A stretch of 42,157 bases of DNA from Alphaproteobacteria bacterium (GCA_016794225.1 JAEUKQ010000008.1:1-42157); one strand, 5' to 3'. Counted from the first letter of the stretch, positions 8,650-17,998 are shown. Program-made: numbers and translations. Notes: a model not told the origin generated them from the sequence alone.

Positions 8650-9143
8650 ATGCCCCTATTTTCAGATTGTCTTCTGCATACTATACACGTCTAGCTTCTC
8701 AAGCCATTTTTAACTAGGATTATTTTAGCCATTTTAGCATATAAATTGCTTTATCATATGTATTTTTTACAATTTTTATAATGTTTTTTTAGCGTCTGGA
8801 TATTGGCCGAGAATTATATGTAAAATCAAAATATGATCAGTAGCATTTCGGTTCATTACCCTATGAATGAATTACATCAAACATTGTGATGAAAGCAGCC
8901 ATATATAGCTACTTATAATCGATTGATGTACAAAATATCACAGCGAATCATTTTTTATATTATGCTTATTAATATATCTTGACATCTATTGACGACCACA
9001 TACAAGATGTTGTGTATAAAAAGTTTCCTGACTTTTAAAAATCAGAAAATCTGAAATAATCTATTTAATCACATAAGACCGTTTGGTTGTTTCTTGTGGT
9101 TAGGTTCCTATTTTGTCAACTTGTCCAATAGCGGGAGCAGTTT
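8650..9143. other. 494-base divergent intergenic region
   Basis: No gene was recognised between the hydrolase gene (leftwards) and nrdA (rightwards). The right half is AT-rich and carries -35-like TTGACA (8979) and TTGACG (8989), a TATAAA (9015-9020), a NrdR-like palindrome (9000-9015) and a small TCAGA/TCTGA hairpin (9042-9054). The left half shows nothing I can name. Confidence 0.55.
9000..9015 (+). promoter_or_regulatory. Candidate NrdR box upstream of nrdAB
   Basis: The 16-mer ATACAAGATGTTGTGT is an imperfect palindrome (12 of 16 positions symmetric). By my count it matches the known NrdR-box consensus (ACACTATATATAGTGT) at 11 of 16 positions. It lies about 130 bases before the nrdA start and adjoins a TATAAA -10-like element, consistent with NrdR repression of ribonucleotide reductase. 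NrdR boxes usually come in pairs and no convincing second box was found at one-, two- or three-turn spacing, which lowers confidence. Confidence 0.45.
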
Positions 9144-10955
9144 ATGGACGGCGGAAATCGTTTTTTTAACCCACAAATCCAGGTTAACAACGGTCGTAAT
9201 AATTTGCTGACCGATTTTGGCAAGGCAACGCTGGCAGACCGATATCTATTACCGGGCGAAGATTATCAAGACCTTTTTTTAAGAGTAGCCAAAACCTATA
9301 GCGATGACCAAGCGCATGCACAACGTTTATACGATTATATGAGTCGGTTGTGGTTTATGCCCGCCACCCCAATTTTATCTAATGGTGGCACCGGCCGTGG
9401 CTTACCCATTTCATGTTATCTTAATTCGGTGCATGACAGTCTTGATGGTATTGTCAATACCTGGAATGAAAATGTTTGGCTGTCATCGCGTGGCGGGGGT
9501 ATTGGCACTTATTGGGGACATGTTCGCTCGATTGGTGAAGCTGTTGGCATGAATGGCAAAACATCTGGGATTATACCATTCATTCGGGTTATGGATAGCT
9601 TGACTCTTGCAATCAGTCAGGGCAGTCTGCGGCGCGGTTCTGCAGCCGTTTATTTGGATGTTCATCACCCCGAAATTGAAGAATTTCTTGAAATTCGCAA
9701 AGCTTCCGGTGACTTTAACCGCAAGGCTCTGAATTTACATCATGGTGTATTGATTACCGATGAATTTATGCAGGCTGTACGCGATGGAACATCGTTCAAT
9801 TTAAAAAGCCCAAGGACACAGCAAGTTATCAGAACCGTAAACGCCCGCAATTTGTTGCAAAAAATTGTTGAAACCCGGCTTGCTACGGGCGAACCCTATC
9901 TTATATTTATAGACACAGTTAATAGGCAAATTGCCGGTCACCAAAAAACACTTGGCTTAAAGGTTACAACCTCGAATTTGTGCAGTGAAATTATGCTGCA
10001 TACCGGTGCCGATCATTTGGGTAAAGACCGCACGGCGGTGTGCTGTTTGTCTTCCGTAAATCTTGAAAAATGGGATGAATGGAACCAAGACCCGCGCTTT
10101 ATTGAAGATATTATGCGTTTCTTGGACAATGTTTTGCAAGACTTTATCGATCGAGCACCTGATAGCATGGCACATGCCAAGTACAGTGCCATGCGCGAAC
10201 GATCGGTTGGGCTTGGCGTTATGGGTTGGCACAGTTTTCTGCAATCGCGCATGATACCTTGGGAAAGTGCCCTGGCCAAATCATGGAACATTAAAATGCA
10301 CCGCCATATACGTGAAAAGGCTGATGCTGCAAGCATGTATTTGGCAAAAGAACGCGGCCCTTGCCCTGATGCTGCTGAAGTTGGTGTTATGGAACGGTTT
10401 AGCCATAAGATGGCCATTGCACCTACTGCTTCCATTTCGATTATTTGTGGCGGAACATCAGCAGGTATTGAACCCATACCGGCAAACATTTATACGCATA
10501 AAACATTGTCTGGTTCATTTGCTGTAAAAAACGAATATCTGGTAAAATTGCTTCAGCAAAAAAATGCCGATACCGAGCAAGTGTGGCAATCAATTCTTGA
10601 ACAAGACGGTTCGGTTCGACACCTAAAATGCTTAAGTGAGGATGAAAAAGCCGTTTTCCGTACGGCATTTGAAATTGACCAACGCTGGCTGTTAGAATTT
10701 GCGGCTGACCGCACGCCTTTTGTTTGCCAGGCTACATCATTAAATCTTTTCCTGCCTGGCGATATCGACAAATGGGATCTGCTAATGCTGCACTACCGCT
10801 CATGGGAGATGGGTATTAAAAGCCTTTATTATTGTAGGTCAAAAAGTGTTCAGCGCGCCGCATGGGCTGGCGGGGTTGAAGCAGACAATACCATTCAGCA
10901 CCGCAAGGTTCTTGCCGAAGTCAAAAATTATGACGAATGCCTTGCCTGCCAATAA
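9144..10955 (+). CDS. nrdA: Class Ia ribonucleoside-diphosphate reductase, alpha (catalytic) subunit
   Basis: The enzyme reduces ribonucleoside diphosphates to deoxyribonucleotides with the tyrosyl radical of NrdB. The 603-residue protein has all core catalytic residues: Cys91 (LPISC), the Asn278-Cys280-Glu282 triad (TSNLCSEIML), Cys301 (AVCCLSSVNL), the radical-transfer pair Tyr-Tyr (SLYYCRS) and the C-terminal redox pair Cys599/Cys602 (CLACQ). It starts almost at the substrate-domain region, so the N-terminal ATP-cone seen in E. coli NrdA is absent. This compact form resembles that of Rickettsia and other alphaproteobacteria. A GGGAG lies 7-8 bases before the ATG. nrdB follows 46 bases later. 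Regulation by NrdR is suggested by the upstream box. Confidence 0.95.
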   Translation: MDGGNRFFNPQIQVNNGRNNLLTDFGKATLADRYLLPGEDYQDLFLRVAKTYSDDQAHAQRLYDYMSRLWFMPATPILSNGGTGRGLPISCYLNSVHDSLDGIVNTWNENVWLSSRGGGIGTYWGHVRSIGEAVGMNGKTSGIIPFIRVMDSLTLAISQGSLRRGSAAVYLDVHHPEIEEFLEIRKASGDFNRKALNLHHGVLITDEFMQAVRDGTSFNLKSPRTQQVIRTVNARNLLQKIVETRLATGEPYLIFIDTVNRQIAGHQKTLGLKVTTSNLCSEIMLHTGADHLGKDRTAVCCLSSVNLEKWDEWNQDPRFIEDIMRFLDNVLQDFIDRAPDSMAHAKYSAMRERSVGLGVMGWHSFLQSRMIPWESALAKSWNIKMHRHIREKADAASMYLAKERGPCPDAAEVGVMERFSHKMAIAPTASISIICGGTSAGIEPIPANIYTHKTLSGSFAVKNEYLVKLLQQKNADTEQVWQSILEQDGSVRHLKCLSEDEKAVFRTAFEIDQRWLLEFAADRTPFVCQATSLNLFLPGDIDKWDLLMLHYRSWEMGIKSLYYCRSKSVQRAAWAGGVEADNTIQHRKVLAEVKNYDECLACQ

Positions 10956-11001
10956 GTTGACCAATCAATAAAGCAAATTTTTATCTTAATATGGTGATGT
11001 A

Positions 11002-12051
11002 ATGTCCCTGCTAACTGCCAGCAAAGTATACAAGCCTTTTTCATACCCTTGGGCTTTTGAATATTGGAAAAAACAACAGCAGATTCACTGGATGCCAGAA
11101 GAAGTCCCCCTAGGTGAAGATTGCCGCGATTGGGCACGTAAATTAACAGAGAATGAACGCAACCTATTAACGCAGATTTTTCGTTTTTTTACGCAATCCG
11201 ATGTTGAAGTGCAAGATTGTTATCACGATAAATACGGCCGCATTTTTAAACCAACCGAGGTTAAAATGATGTTGGCTGCCTTTAGCAATATGGAAACCAT
11301 TCATATTGCCGCTTATAGCCATTTACTTGATACTATCGGCATGCCAGAAAGCGAATATTCGGCTTTTTTAAAATACAAGGAAATGGCCGACAAGCACAAT
11401 TACATGCATCTTTTTAATGTAAATAATGATGCAAATATTGCACGCACCCTTGCTATGTTTGGTGCTTTCACAGAAGGGCTACAACTTTTTGCCAGTTTTG
11501 CCATGCTGCTGAATTTTCCACGACTTAACAAAATGAAGGGCATGGGACAAATTGTTACGTGGTCTGTACGCGACGAATCGCTTCATTGTGAAGGGATTAT
11601 ACGCCTGTTTCATGCGTTCTGCCAGGAGACTGGTTGTCTAACGCCTGCCATTAAGGATGATATCATTGACTGTGCCCAAACCGTTGTAAGGCTTGAAGAT
11701 GCTTTCATAGACCTGGCTTTTGATATGGGACCTGTTGAAGGTATGACGGCAACTGATATTAAATCATATATTCGCTATATTGCTGATTGGCGCCTTGGCC
11801 AGTTGGGTCTTCCGCCTGTGTATATGGTTAATACGCACCCCCTTCCCTGGCTTACCAGTATGCTTAACGGCGTTGAACATGCTAATTTCTTTGAAACCCG
11901 TGCAACCGAATATTCCAAGGCGGCCACACGTGGAGACTGGGAAGACACATGGGATCGCTTTAAACGCCGCCTAGATGCCCAGCAGTCTGTCACTACAACT
12001 GCTGAGCAACCTAAAAATAGCGCCCTTCAAGGGGACCCATCACTGCTTTAA
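11002..12051 (+). CDS. nrdB: Class Ia ribonucleoside-diphosphate reductase, beta (radical) subunit
   Basis: This 349-residue ferritin-like subunit houses the diiron-tyrosyl radical cofactor. The ligands expected from E. coli NrdB are visible: Asp in FTQSDVEVQD, Glu and His in METIHIAAYSHL with the radical Tyr four residues after that His, Glu in TEGLQLF, and Glu and His in RDESLHCEG. The presence of the Tyr indicates a classical class Ia enzyme rather than a Phe-type (class Ic) one. The ATG follows a GGTGATGTA stretch that gives only a weak ribosome site, so translational coupling with nrdA is possible. It has no ATP-cone of its own. The C-terminal tail (about 30 residues) is low in conservation, as usual. 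Confidence 0.94.
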   Translation: MSLLTASKVYKPFSYPWAFEYWKKQQQIHWMPEEVPLGEDCRDWARKLTENERNLLTQIFRFFTQSDVEVQDCYHDKYGRIFKPTEVKMMLAAFSNMETIHIAAYSHLLDTIGMPESEYSAFLKYKEMADKHNYMHLFNVNNDANIARTLAMFGAFTEGLQLFASFAMLLNFPRLNKMKGMGQIVTWSVRDESLHCEGIIRLFHAFCQETGCLTPAIKDDIIDCAQTVVRLEDAFIDLAFDMGPVEGMTATDIKSYIRYIADWRLGQLGLPPVYMVNTHPLPWLTSMLNGVEHANFFETRATEYSKAATRGDWEDTWDRFKRRLDAQQSVTTTAEQPKNSALQGDPSLL

Positions 12052-12258
12052 GATTTGCCACATCAATCATCTTGTGTATTTAAGATTTTAAAAATCCAGT
12101 ATGCATAAAACAAGTAAAAGCTTATGTCGTAGCCAGTCTATTAATCGGACACGTTTCGTTGTTTTGATTTTTTGAATTGATATTGTCTTAAGGAAACATT
12201 GTTTAATTCCAATAAAAGCCGATAAGAACTAAATGGTTTATATTGGTTATCAGGAAGA

Positions 12259-12335
12259 TGGGGCGAGCGACCGGGTTCGAACCGGCGACACCCAGAGCCA
12301 CAATCTGGTGCTCTACCAGCTGAGCTACGCCCGCC
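12259..12335 (-). tRNA. tRNA-His (GTG)
   Basis: The minus strand folds into a full cloverleaf with acceptor GCGGGCG pairing to CGCTCGC (one G-U), D-arm, anticodon stem CCAGA/TCTGG around loop TTGTGGC (anticodon GTG) and T-loop TTCGAAC. The histidine-specific G at -1 (12335) faces discriminator C73, and the 3' CCA is encoded (12259-12261). Confidence 0.95.
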
Positions 12336-12351
12336 ACACAAATCAGTACTA

Positions 12352-12381
12352 TACATACCGATTTTACAGCGGTTTGGTCAA
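12352..12381 (-). promoter_or_regulatory. Promoter of tRNA-His
   Basis: On the minus strand TTGACC (12376-12381), an 18-base spacer and TATGTA (12352-12357) end about 17 bases before the tRNA 5' end. It lies in the 106-base gap shared with the divergent dapF gene. Confidence 0.5.
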
Positions 12382-12441
12382 GCATAACTTGTATTATTTC
12401 TATAAAAATAGTAAATTTTATGGTCTTAAGGATCAGTATCG

Positions 12442-13299
12442 ATGTTTTCTTTTACTAAAATGCATGGTTGCGGTAATAGCTTTGTGCTTATTTATGACCA
12501 AAACCAAAAAATTTTTCCTTTTAAGACTGTTTTTGCAAAACATATATGTCATGAACACACTGGCTTGGGGGCTGATGGCTTTATTCTTCTTGAACCATCA
12601 GCTAATCGATTAGCGGCCTTTAGGATGACTTATCTAAATCGTGATGGTAGTGAAGGTAATTTATGTGGAAACGGTCTGCGCTGCGCAGCTCGTTATGGTG
12701 TTGAACAAGGTATGTTTACAAAAGAAGCATTAATCGAAACTAGAACCGGTCTGTTACCAGTTTATGCAATTGATTGGCAATCTTTTCGTGTTTTGATACC
12801 CCAAAAAAACAAACCTTACCTTAATGTCCCAATCAATATGCCATCTGATATTGCCAAGCATATTGATTTTATTGATACCGGTGTGCCACATTTGGTGGTC
12901 GAAATACCGGAACATAAATTGCCTAGTTTGGACGTCCAAAAATTGGGGGCAATGTTACGCTGGCATAACCAATTTGCTCCACATGGAACAAATGTAAATT
13001 TTATCAGCAGGATTGGCGAGAATTACCTTAAGATACGAACCTTTGAACGTGGAGTCGAAGGCGAGACTTTATCATGCGGGACCGGCGTTACCGCCGCTGC
13101 TTTAATTACTTTTTACCGCTATCATGTTCAGCCACCCATTCATGTACAACCGCTCAATGGTTCCATGATTGTTGATTTTCAACAAAATACTGATGGTGGT
13201 TTTAAAGTTTTTTTAAGTGGCCCAACTATGATAATTGCTAAGGGGGAAATTAACCAAGAATGGCTTTTATCGTATTGCCCCGAACTGTTGTATTGTTAA
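12442..13299 (+). CDS. dapF: Diaminopimelate epimerase
   Basis: The enzyme converts LL- to meso-diaminopimelate for lysine and peptidoglycan synthesis. The 285-residue protein has the two mirror-symmetric halves of the family, each with its catalytic Cys: GNLCGNGLRCAARY in the first half and TLSCGTGVTAAAL in the second. The N-terminal substrate loop reads MHGCGNSFVLI, where most family members have MHG-x-GNDF, so Asp is replaced by Ser. AAGGA lies 10 bases before the ATG. The gene stands alone, divergent from tRNA-His. It is convergent with the acylphosphatase gene, with the two stop codons overlapping in the 4-base palindrome TTAA at 13296-13299. Confidence 0.93.
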   Translation: MFSFTKMHGCGNSFVLIYDQNQKIFPFKTVFAKHICHEHTGLGADGFILLEPSANRLAAFRMTYLNRDGSEGNLCGNGLRCAARYGVEQGMFTKEALIETRTGLLPVYAIDWQSFRVLIPQKNKPYLNVPINMPSDIAKHIDFIDTGVPHLVVEIPEHKLPSLDVQKLGAMLRWHNQFAPHGTNVNFISRIGENYLKIRTFERGVEGETLSCGTGVTAAALITFYRYHVQPPIHVQPLNGSMIVDFQQNTDGGFKVFLSGPTMIIAKGEINQEWLLSYCPELLYC

Positions 13300-13580
13300 A
13301 TAGAATCTATAATTTCAAAAGTATTGGGCTTTATTTGGGGCACTGGCACTACCTGGCTGTTAACCCGCAAAACTTTTGCCAAAGCAGGACCACGCCGACA
13401 TTGTTCAATTAGTTGTGCCAATTGCACATCTGTACCCACCAGCAAGGCGTGAACCTGGCCGTTTGCTATATTACGCACCCAGCCACAAATGCCAATTTGT
13501 CGTGCTAAAGATAACATCCACTGGCGATAGCCTACCCCCTGTACACGCCCTTCGATGTACAGTTGAAGTGCCTGAGTCAT
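13296..13580 (-). CDS. acyP: Acylphosphatase
   Basis: This small (94-residue) alpha/beta enzyme hydrolyses carboxyl-phosphate bonds of acyl phosphates such as carbamoyl or acetyl phosphate. The substrate-binding Arg lies in GRVQGVGYRQW and the catalytic Asn in GWVRNIANGQV, both in their normal positions, and the length is normal. Its ATG overlaps the pccA stop codon by one base (TAATG), so translation is very likely coupled to pccA. Biotin carboxylases pass through carboxyphosphate, so a link is conceivable, but this is inference. It is the last gene of the propionyl-CoA carboxylase operon. Confidence 0.9.
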   Translation of the reverse strand: MTQALQLYIEGRVQGVGYRQWMLSLARQIGICGWVRNIANGQVHALLVGTDVQLAQLIEQCRRGPALAKVLRVNSQVVPVPQIKPNTFEIIDSI

Positions 13581-15574
13581 TACTCGAATTCCAGTATTAT
13601 TTGATCAACTGCCAAACTTTCCCCAGGTTTTGCATGGATTTTTTTAATTTTTCCAGGCCGTTCGGCACGAATAATATTTTCCATTTTCATTGCTTCTAGA
13701 ATCAATAATTCTTGTCCTAGTTTAACCTCATCCCCTACTTTTACTGCTAACGATGTTAGCATTCCTGGCATTGGTGATGTTAATTTCTTAGACTGGTCAA
13801 ACATTTTGCGCACGGGCATCAATGGTCTTAATGTTGCAATATGGGCTGGATAAACGGCAAAATCGCCCTGAGCTCCTTGCAGTGCCAAACGATATGTATT
13901 GTTTCCCATATAATCAGTTTGTACAATAATAGCCTGCTGATTAACCGTTCCGTGAAATAATCCACGCTTCGTATCACCCGAGTGGTTGATAACAAAAACC
14001 TGTTGTTCGATAGATATCTTTACATGCCCCGAATCACTGTTTTTTTGTATGGCGATTGCATATTGCTGTTGCTGATGAAACACCACTAAATCAGCAGAAT
14101 GATGCTGACCGTGTTTCGAAAAATTACTTAAGGCATTGTAGGTGTGCAATTCCTGCAAATAATAAAGATAAGCAGCTATACTGCCAAGCAGCGGAACCGT
14201 ATCATGATGATGATGGGGTGGTTGGAATCCTTCTGGAAACTCTTCTTGAATAAAGGCCGTGCTTAGTTTGCCATCAATAAATTTTTTTCGGTTTAACAAG
14301 GCAGACAAAAACAATGCGTTATGCGAAATACCACGAACAACAAATGAATCCAAAGCTTGCCGTAAATAAGCAATTGCCTCATTCCTTGTATCACCATAAG
14401 CACAAACTTTGGCAATCATAGGGTCATAATAAACCGATATTTCACTTCCCTCCTCGACACCGCTATCGATACGAATGTTTTTGTTCACAACCGGTTGTTG
14501 ATAGGTTGTTAACCTACCGGTTGATGGCAAAAAGCCACGTTGTGGGTCTTCAGCATAAAAACGCGCTTCCAAAGCCCAACCTTTCATGCGAATATCCTGT
14601 TGCTGAAAAGGAATTTTATCCCCCGCCGCAATACGAATCATCCATTCAACCAAATCTAGGCCTAGAACCAATTCGGTAACAGGGTGTTCAACTTGCAACC
14701 GCGTATTCATTTCTAAAAAATAAAAATTACGCTGCTGATCCACAACAAACTCGACCGTACCTGCCGATTGGTAACCAACTGCCTTGGCCAATGCCACCGC
14801 TTGTTCACCCATTTGTCTGCGTGTCTTTTCATCCAAGAAAGGGCTTGGGCTTTCTTCAATAACTTTCTGATGGCGGCGCTGAATAGAACATTCACGTTCA
14901 CCCAGATATAGGGTTTTTCCGTGCTTGTCCGCTAAAATTTGTATTTCAATATGACGTGGTTGCTGAATATATTTTTCAATAAAAACCCGATCATCGGCAA
15001 AGCTGTTTTTTGCCTCGCTACGCGCCAAACGCAAGCCTTCAGAAAGCTGTTGGTCATTCCAAGCTATACGCATGCCTTTACCGCCACCACCGGCCGAAGC
15101 TTTTACAATAACCGGATAGCCAATTTCCTGAGCAATCTTTGTGGCTTGTGATTCGTCGCTAATCTCTCCAAGGTAACCTGGAACCGTTGAGACTCCAACT
15201 TTTTTTGCCAGTTTTTTTGATTCAATTTTATCCCCCATTGCAGCAATCGAATTGGGTGGTGGGCCAATAAAAACTGCCCCTGCTTGCTGAACGGCAGATG
15301 CAAAATGTGCTTTTTCAGACAAAAAACCATAGCCTGGGTGCACAGCCTCAGCCCCAGTTTGACGAATAGCCTGTATAATTTTGTCAACGACTAGATAACT
15401 TTGACTTGATACGGCAGGGCCAATAAAAACCGCCTCGTCGGCTTCTTTCACATGACATGAATCTATATCAGCCTCGGAATAGACCGCAACCGTTTTAATA
15501 CCCATACGTTTTGCTGTTCGCATAATACGCCGAGCAATTTCACCGCGATTGGCAATTAAGATCTTCTTAAACAT
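13580..15574 (-). CDS. pccA: Propionyl-CoA carboxylase, biotin-containing alpha subunit
   Basis: This subunit carries biotin carboxylase and biotin carrier domains and, with PccB, makes methylmalonyl-CoA from propionyl-CoA. The 664-residue protein starts IANRGEIARRI and has the glycine loop ASAGGGGKGMR, the intact active-site motif NTRLQVEHPVTE and the biotin site EAMKMEN with Lys630. The middle region (roughly residues 460-590) corresponds to the linker/BT domain of acyl-CoA carboxylases. It is close in length and plan to MccA at 1204-3198, but pairing with a pccB-type gene 44 bases upstream makes propionyl-CoA the likely substrate. No methylmalonyl-CoA epimerase or mutase gene lies in this window. 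Confidence 0.92.
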   Translation of the reverse strand: MFKKILIANRGEIARRIMRTAKRMGIKTVAVYSEADIDSCHVKEADEAVFIGPAVSSQSYLVVDKIIQAIRQTGAEAVHPGYGFLSEKAHFASAVQQAGAVFIGPPPNSIAAMGDKIESKKLAKKVGVSTVPGYLGEISDESQATKIAQEIGYPVIVKASAGGGGKGMRIAWNDQQLSEGLRLARSEAKNSFADDRVFIEKYIQQPRHIEIQILADKHGKTLYLGERECSIQRRHQKVIEESPSPFLDEKTRRQMGEQAVALAKAVGYQSAGTVEFVVDQQRNFYFLEMNTRLQVEHPVTELVLGLDLVEWMIRIAAGDKIPFQQQDIRMKGWALEARFYAEDPQRGFLPSTGRLTTYQQPVVNKNIRIDSGVEEGSEISVYYDPMIAKVCAYGDTRNEAIAYLRQALDSFVVRGISHNALFLSALLNRKKFIDGKLSTAFIQEEFPEGFQPPHHHHDTVPLLGSIAAYLYYLQELHTYNALSNFSKHGQHHSADLVVFHQQQQYAIAIQKNSDSGHVKISIEQQVFVINHSGDTKRGLFHGTVNQQAIIVQTDYMGNNTYRLALQGAQGDFAVYPAHIATLRPLMPVRKMFDQSKKLTSPMPGMLTSLAVKVGDEVKLGQELLILEAMKMENIIRAERPGKIKKIHAKPGESLAVDQIILEFE

Positions 15575-15618
15575 TATCTGTCCACTTTATGATTGATTAT
15601 AAAGAATAAAACCTGCCT

Positions 15619-17151
15619 TTAAAGGGGAATGTTGTCGTGCTTTTTCCAGGGGTTTTCCAATTTTTTGTCTTGTAATAGCTGTAAAGCCCTACAAATCCGC
15701 CGCCTTGTTCCATGGGGCATGATCACATCATCAATAAACCCACGCTTAGCCACAATAAAAGGGTTAGCAAATTTCTGTCGGTATTCTTCAGTTCTTTGTG
15801 TAATTTTTTGCTGATCATTAATGTCGTTGCGGAAAATAATCTCAACAGCCCCCTTAGGCCCCATCACGGCTATTTCAGCAGTTGGCCAAGCATAATTAAT
15901 ATCGCCACGCAAATGCTTAGAACTCATGACATCATAAGCCCCGCCATAAGCTTTACGTGTAATTACCGTAATTTTTGGCACAGTTGCTTCGCCATAAGCA
16001 AACAGCAACTTTGCACCGTGTTTAATAATACCATTATATTCCTGAGCCGTACCAGGCATAAACCCGGGAACATCCACAAAAGTAACTAAAGGTATATTAA
16101 AACAATCACAAAAACGTACAAATCGCGCAGCCTTTCTTGAAGCATCAATATCAAGACATCCAGCCAACACCATGGGTTGATTAGCAATAATTCCAACAGG
16201 TATTCCACCCATTCTGGCAAAACCAACTACAATATTTTTTGCAAATTCCGCCTGAATTTCAAAAAAATCGCCCCCATCAATAACTTTATGAATTAACTCT
16301 TTAATATCGTATGGTTTATTTGGGTTTTTGGGTATCAGGGTATCAAGCGAAAAATCAGGTTGGTCGATTGGTTGATCAGTTGGAATAATTGGTAATGGAT
16401 GGCGATTAGATAAGGGTAGAAAATTATAAAGCCGCCGAACTTGTAGAAGCGCCTGAATATCATTTTCAAAGGCTAAGTCTGCAACACCCGATTTTGTCGT
16501 ATGTGTCGACGCCCCCCCCAATTCTTCATGGCTAACTGTTTCGTGGGTAACTGTTTTGACAACATCTGGACCCGTTACATACATATAAGACGAATCACGC
16601 ACCATAAAAACAAAGTCTGTTATTGCCGGCGAATAAACAGCACCGCCAGCACATGGTCCCATAATTACCGAAATCTGGGGAACAACGCCTGAGGCTAAGA
16701 TGTTGCGCTGAAAAACTTCGGCGTATCCGGCCAATGAAGCAACCCCCTCCTGAATACGGGCACCACCTGAATCATTAATGCCGATCACCGGAATACCAAG
16801 TTTAACAGCTTGGTCTATTACTTTACATATTTTTTCTGCATGCGTTTCGCTTAACGACCCCCCAAAAACAGTAAAATCCTGGCTAAAGACAAAAACCTTG
16901 CGGCCATATATAAGCCCATGGCCAATAACAACGCCGTCTCCTGGTATTTGTTGCTGATCAAGGCCAAAATCATGGCAGCGATGCTCTTTAAACATATCCC
17001 ATTCCTCAAAAGAATGTGGATCAAGCAGAATATCTAAGCGTTCGCGGGCAGTTAGTTTACCTTTGGCATGTTGTGCCTGAATACGATTTAAGCCACCCCC
17101 AAGCCTTGCGGCCGCCCTTTTTTTATCAAGCTGTTCTAGAACATCGCGCAT
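15619..17151 (-). CDS. pccB: Propionyl-CoA carboxylase, carboxyltransferase beta subunit
   Basis: The 510-residue subunit transfers carboxyl from biotin to propionyl-CoA. It has the acyl-CoA carboxyltransferase pattern: [82 protein letters not shown] and, in the second half, [21 protein letters not shown] and [16 protein letters not shown]. The Asp at the acyl-binding position of AYGGAYDVM fits short acyl-CoA substrates. A longer reading frame starts at 17193, but the ATG at 17151 has AGGA about 9 bases upstream and matches the family N-terminus. pccA follows after 44 bases. It is the first gene of the operon. Confidence 0.93.
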   Translation of the reverse strand: MRDVLEQLDKKRAAARLGGGLNRIQAQHAKGKLTARERLDILLDPHSFEEWDMFKEHRCHDFGLDQQQIPGDGVVIGHGLIYGRKVFVFSQDFTVFGGSLSETHAEKICKVIDQAVKLGIPVIGINDSGGARIQEGVASLAGYAEVFQRNILASGVVPQISVIMGPCAGGAVYSPAITDFVFMVRDSSYMYVTGPDVVKTVTHETVSHEELGGASTHTTKSGVADLAFENDIQALLQVRRLYNFLPLSNRHPLPIIPTDQPIDQPDFSLDTLIPKNPNKPYDIKELIHKVIDGGDFFEIQAEFAKNIVVGFARMGGIPVGIIANQPMVLAGCLDIDASRKAARFVRFCDCFNIPLVTFVDVPGFMPGTAQEYNGIIKHGAKLLFAYGEATVPKITVITRKAYGGAYDVMSSKHLRGDINYAWPTAEIAVMGPKGAVEIIFRNDINDQQKITQRTEEYRQKFANPFIVAKRGFIDDVIMPHGTRRRICRALQLLQDKKLENPWKKHDNIPL

Positions 17152-17223
17152 TTTTAAATTCCTGAAAATAGTCTTTACTAATAGGCACGCCACCCACTAA
17201 CATATCTTTTAAGACATTCCCAT

Positions 17224-17256
17224 AAAAAAATAACCCAACCCTGCTTAAAGGGTGTT
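17224..17256 (-). terminator. Candidate terminator after tRNA-Pro
   Basis: Read on the minus strand, about 40-70 bases beyond the tRNA-Pro 3' end, ACCCT and AGGGT arms enclose a short loop (with a bulged GG-rich extension), followed by TTATTTTTTT. It would end tRNA-Pro transcription before pccB. The stem is short, so confidence is moderate. Confidence 0.45.
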
Positions 17257-17293
17257 TAGGATGATTGATCCTTTGAATGTAGCAATTTTATAA

Positions 17294-17370
17294 TGGTCGG
17301 AGCGGCGGGATTTGAACCCACGACCCCCACACCCCCAGTGTGATGCGCTACCAGGCTGCGCTACGCTCCG
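17294..17370 (-). tRNA. tRNA-Pro (GGG)
   Basis: The minus strand gives a complete cloverleaf: acceptor CGGAGCG with CGCTCCG, D-arm containing GCGCAGCCTGGTAGCGC, anticodon stem TCACA/TGTGG around CTGGGGG (anticodon GGG) and T-loop TTCAAAT. The discriminator is A and CCA is encoded at 17294-17296. Confidence 0.95.
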
Positions 17371-17397
17371 ACATTCTTGGATAAATTAATAAGCTAT

Positions 17398-17427
17398 CCA
17401 TAAGAATTTTTTAACAGCTTTTGTCAA
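17398..17427 (-). promoter_or_regulatory. Promoter of tRNA-Pro
   Basis: Minus strand TTGACA (17422-17427), an 18-base spacer and TTATGG (17398-17403), about 28 bases before the tRNA. It lies between the merR-type gene stop and the tRNA, so the tRNA has its own promoter. Confidence 0.5.
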
Positions 17428-17451
17428 GCTTTGAAATACGAGAAATAAACC

Positions 17452-17997
17452 TTAATTGTCGATAAGCTTGCTTAAACGACCTTTTAATTGTTTTAATTCG
17501 GTTAACACATCATGTAAAGATTCGTTATCGGTTTGCTTGCTCTTGCGCCGCCCCTGATTAATGGCTAGTGGTGCAGCACGATCTATCATCATTTTTGATG
17601 CCCGTACCGGCTGTTTTTTCGAGGTAATATTAAGCCAATCTATCCCACGCTCAGCAATTAACCTTTGAACACCTTTAATGGTATAACCCTGTTCATATAA
17701 AAGCCGTTGAATCGATTGTAATAGATGAATGTCTTCCGGTTTATAGTAACGCCGCCCACCACCACGTTTAACAGGTTTTATAGAAGAAAATTTTGTTTCC
17801 CAAAAACGCAAAACATGTTGTGGAATAGAAAGCTCTTCAGAAACTTCGCTAATTGTTCTATAGGCTGTATCGGCCTTTTCAAGTCTTAGACGCTGTGTCG
17901 CACTTGATGCGCTTGTTGCAGAACGACGCCCATGGCTAGCCTTAACTGGTAAATCTACTAAAACTTTACTGGTATTTCGTGCACGCATAATAATCAC
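17452..17997 (-). CDS. MerR-family transcriptional regulator
   Basis: This is a DNA-binding protein of about 180 residues with an N-terminal MerR winged helix-turn-helix: [19 protein letters not shown], then the wing [19 protein letters not shown] and [16 protein letters not shown] long arm region and a short C-terminal helix follow ([18 protein letters not shown]), but no metal-binding cysteines are visible, so the ligand is unknown. The arrangement ihfA then merR is a standard alphaproteobacterial neighbourhood. Two starts are possible: GTG at 17997, one base after the ihfA stop, or ATG at 17988. Neither has a clear ribosome site, and translation is probably coupled to ihfA. Confidence 0.88.
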   Translation of the reverse strand: MIIMRARNTSKVLVDLPVKASHGRRSATSASSATQRLRLEKADTAYRTISEVSEELSIPQHVLRFWETKFSSIKPVKRGGGRRYYKPEDIHLLQSIQRLLYEQGYTIKGVQRLIAERGIDWLNITSKKQPVRASKMMIDRAAPLAINQGRRKSKQTDNESLHDVLTELKQLKGRLSKLIDN

Positions 17998-17998
17998 T

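Noticed and set aside
8896-8911. Second NrdR box containing CATATATAG
   Set aside because: Only the AT core matches the consensus, and it is about 100 bases from the better box, not the usual two- or three-turn spacing.
12101-12175. Small 24-codon open frame after nrdB
   Set aside because: No ribosome site, no recognisable protein and ordinary length for chance.
12233-12613. 126-codon open frame across tRNA-His and the start of dapF
   Set aside because: It runs through the tRNA antisense and then out of frame through dapF; it is a shadow of real genes.
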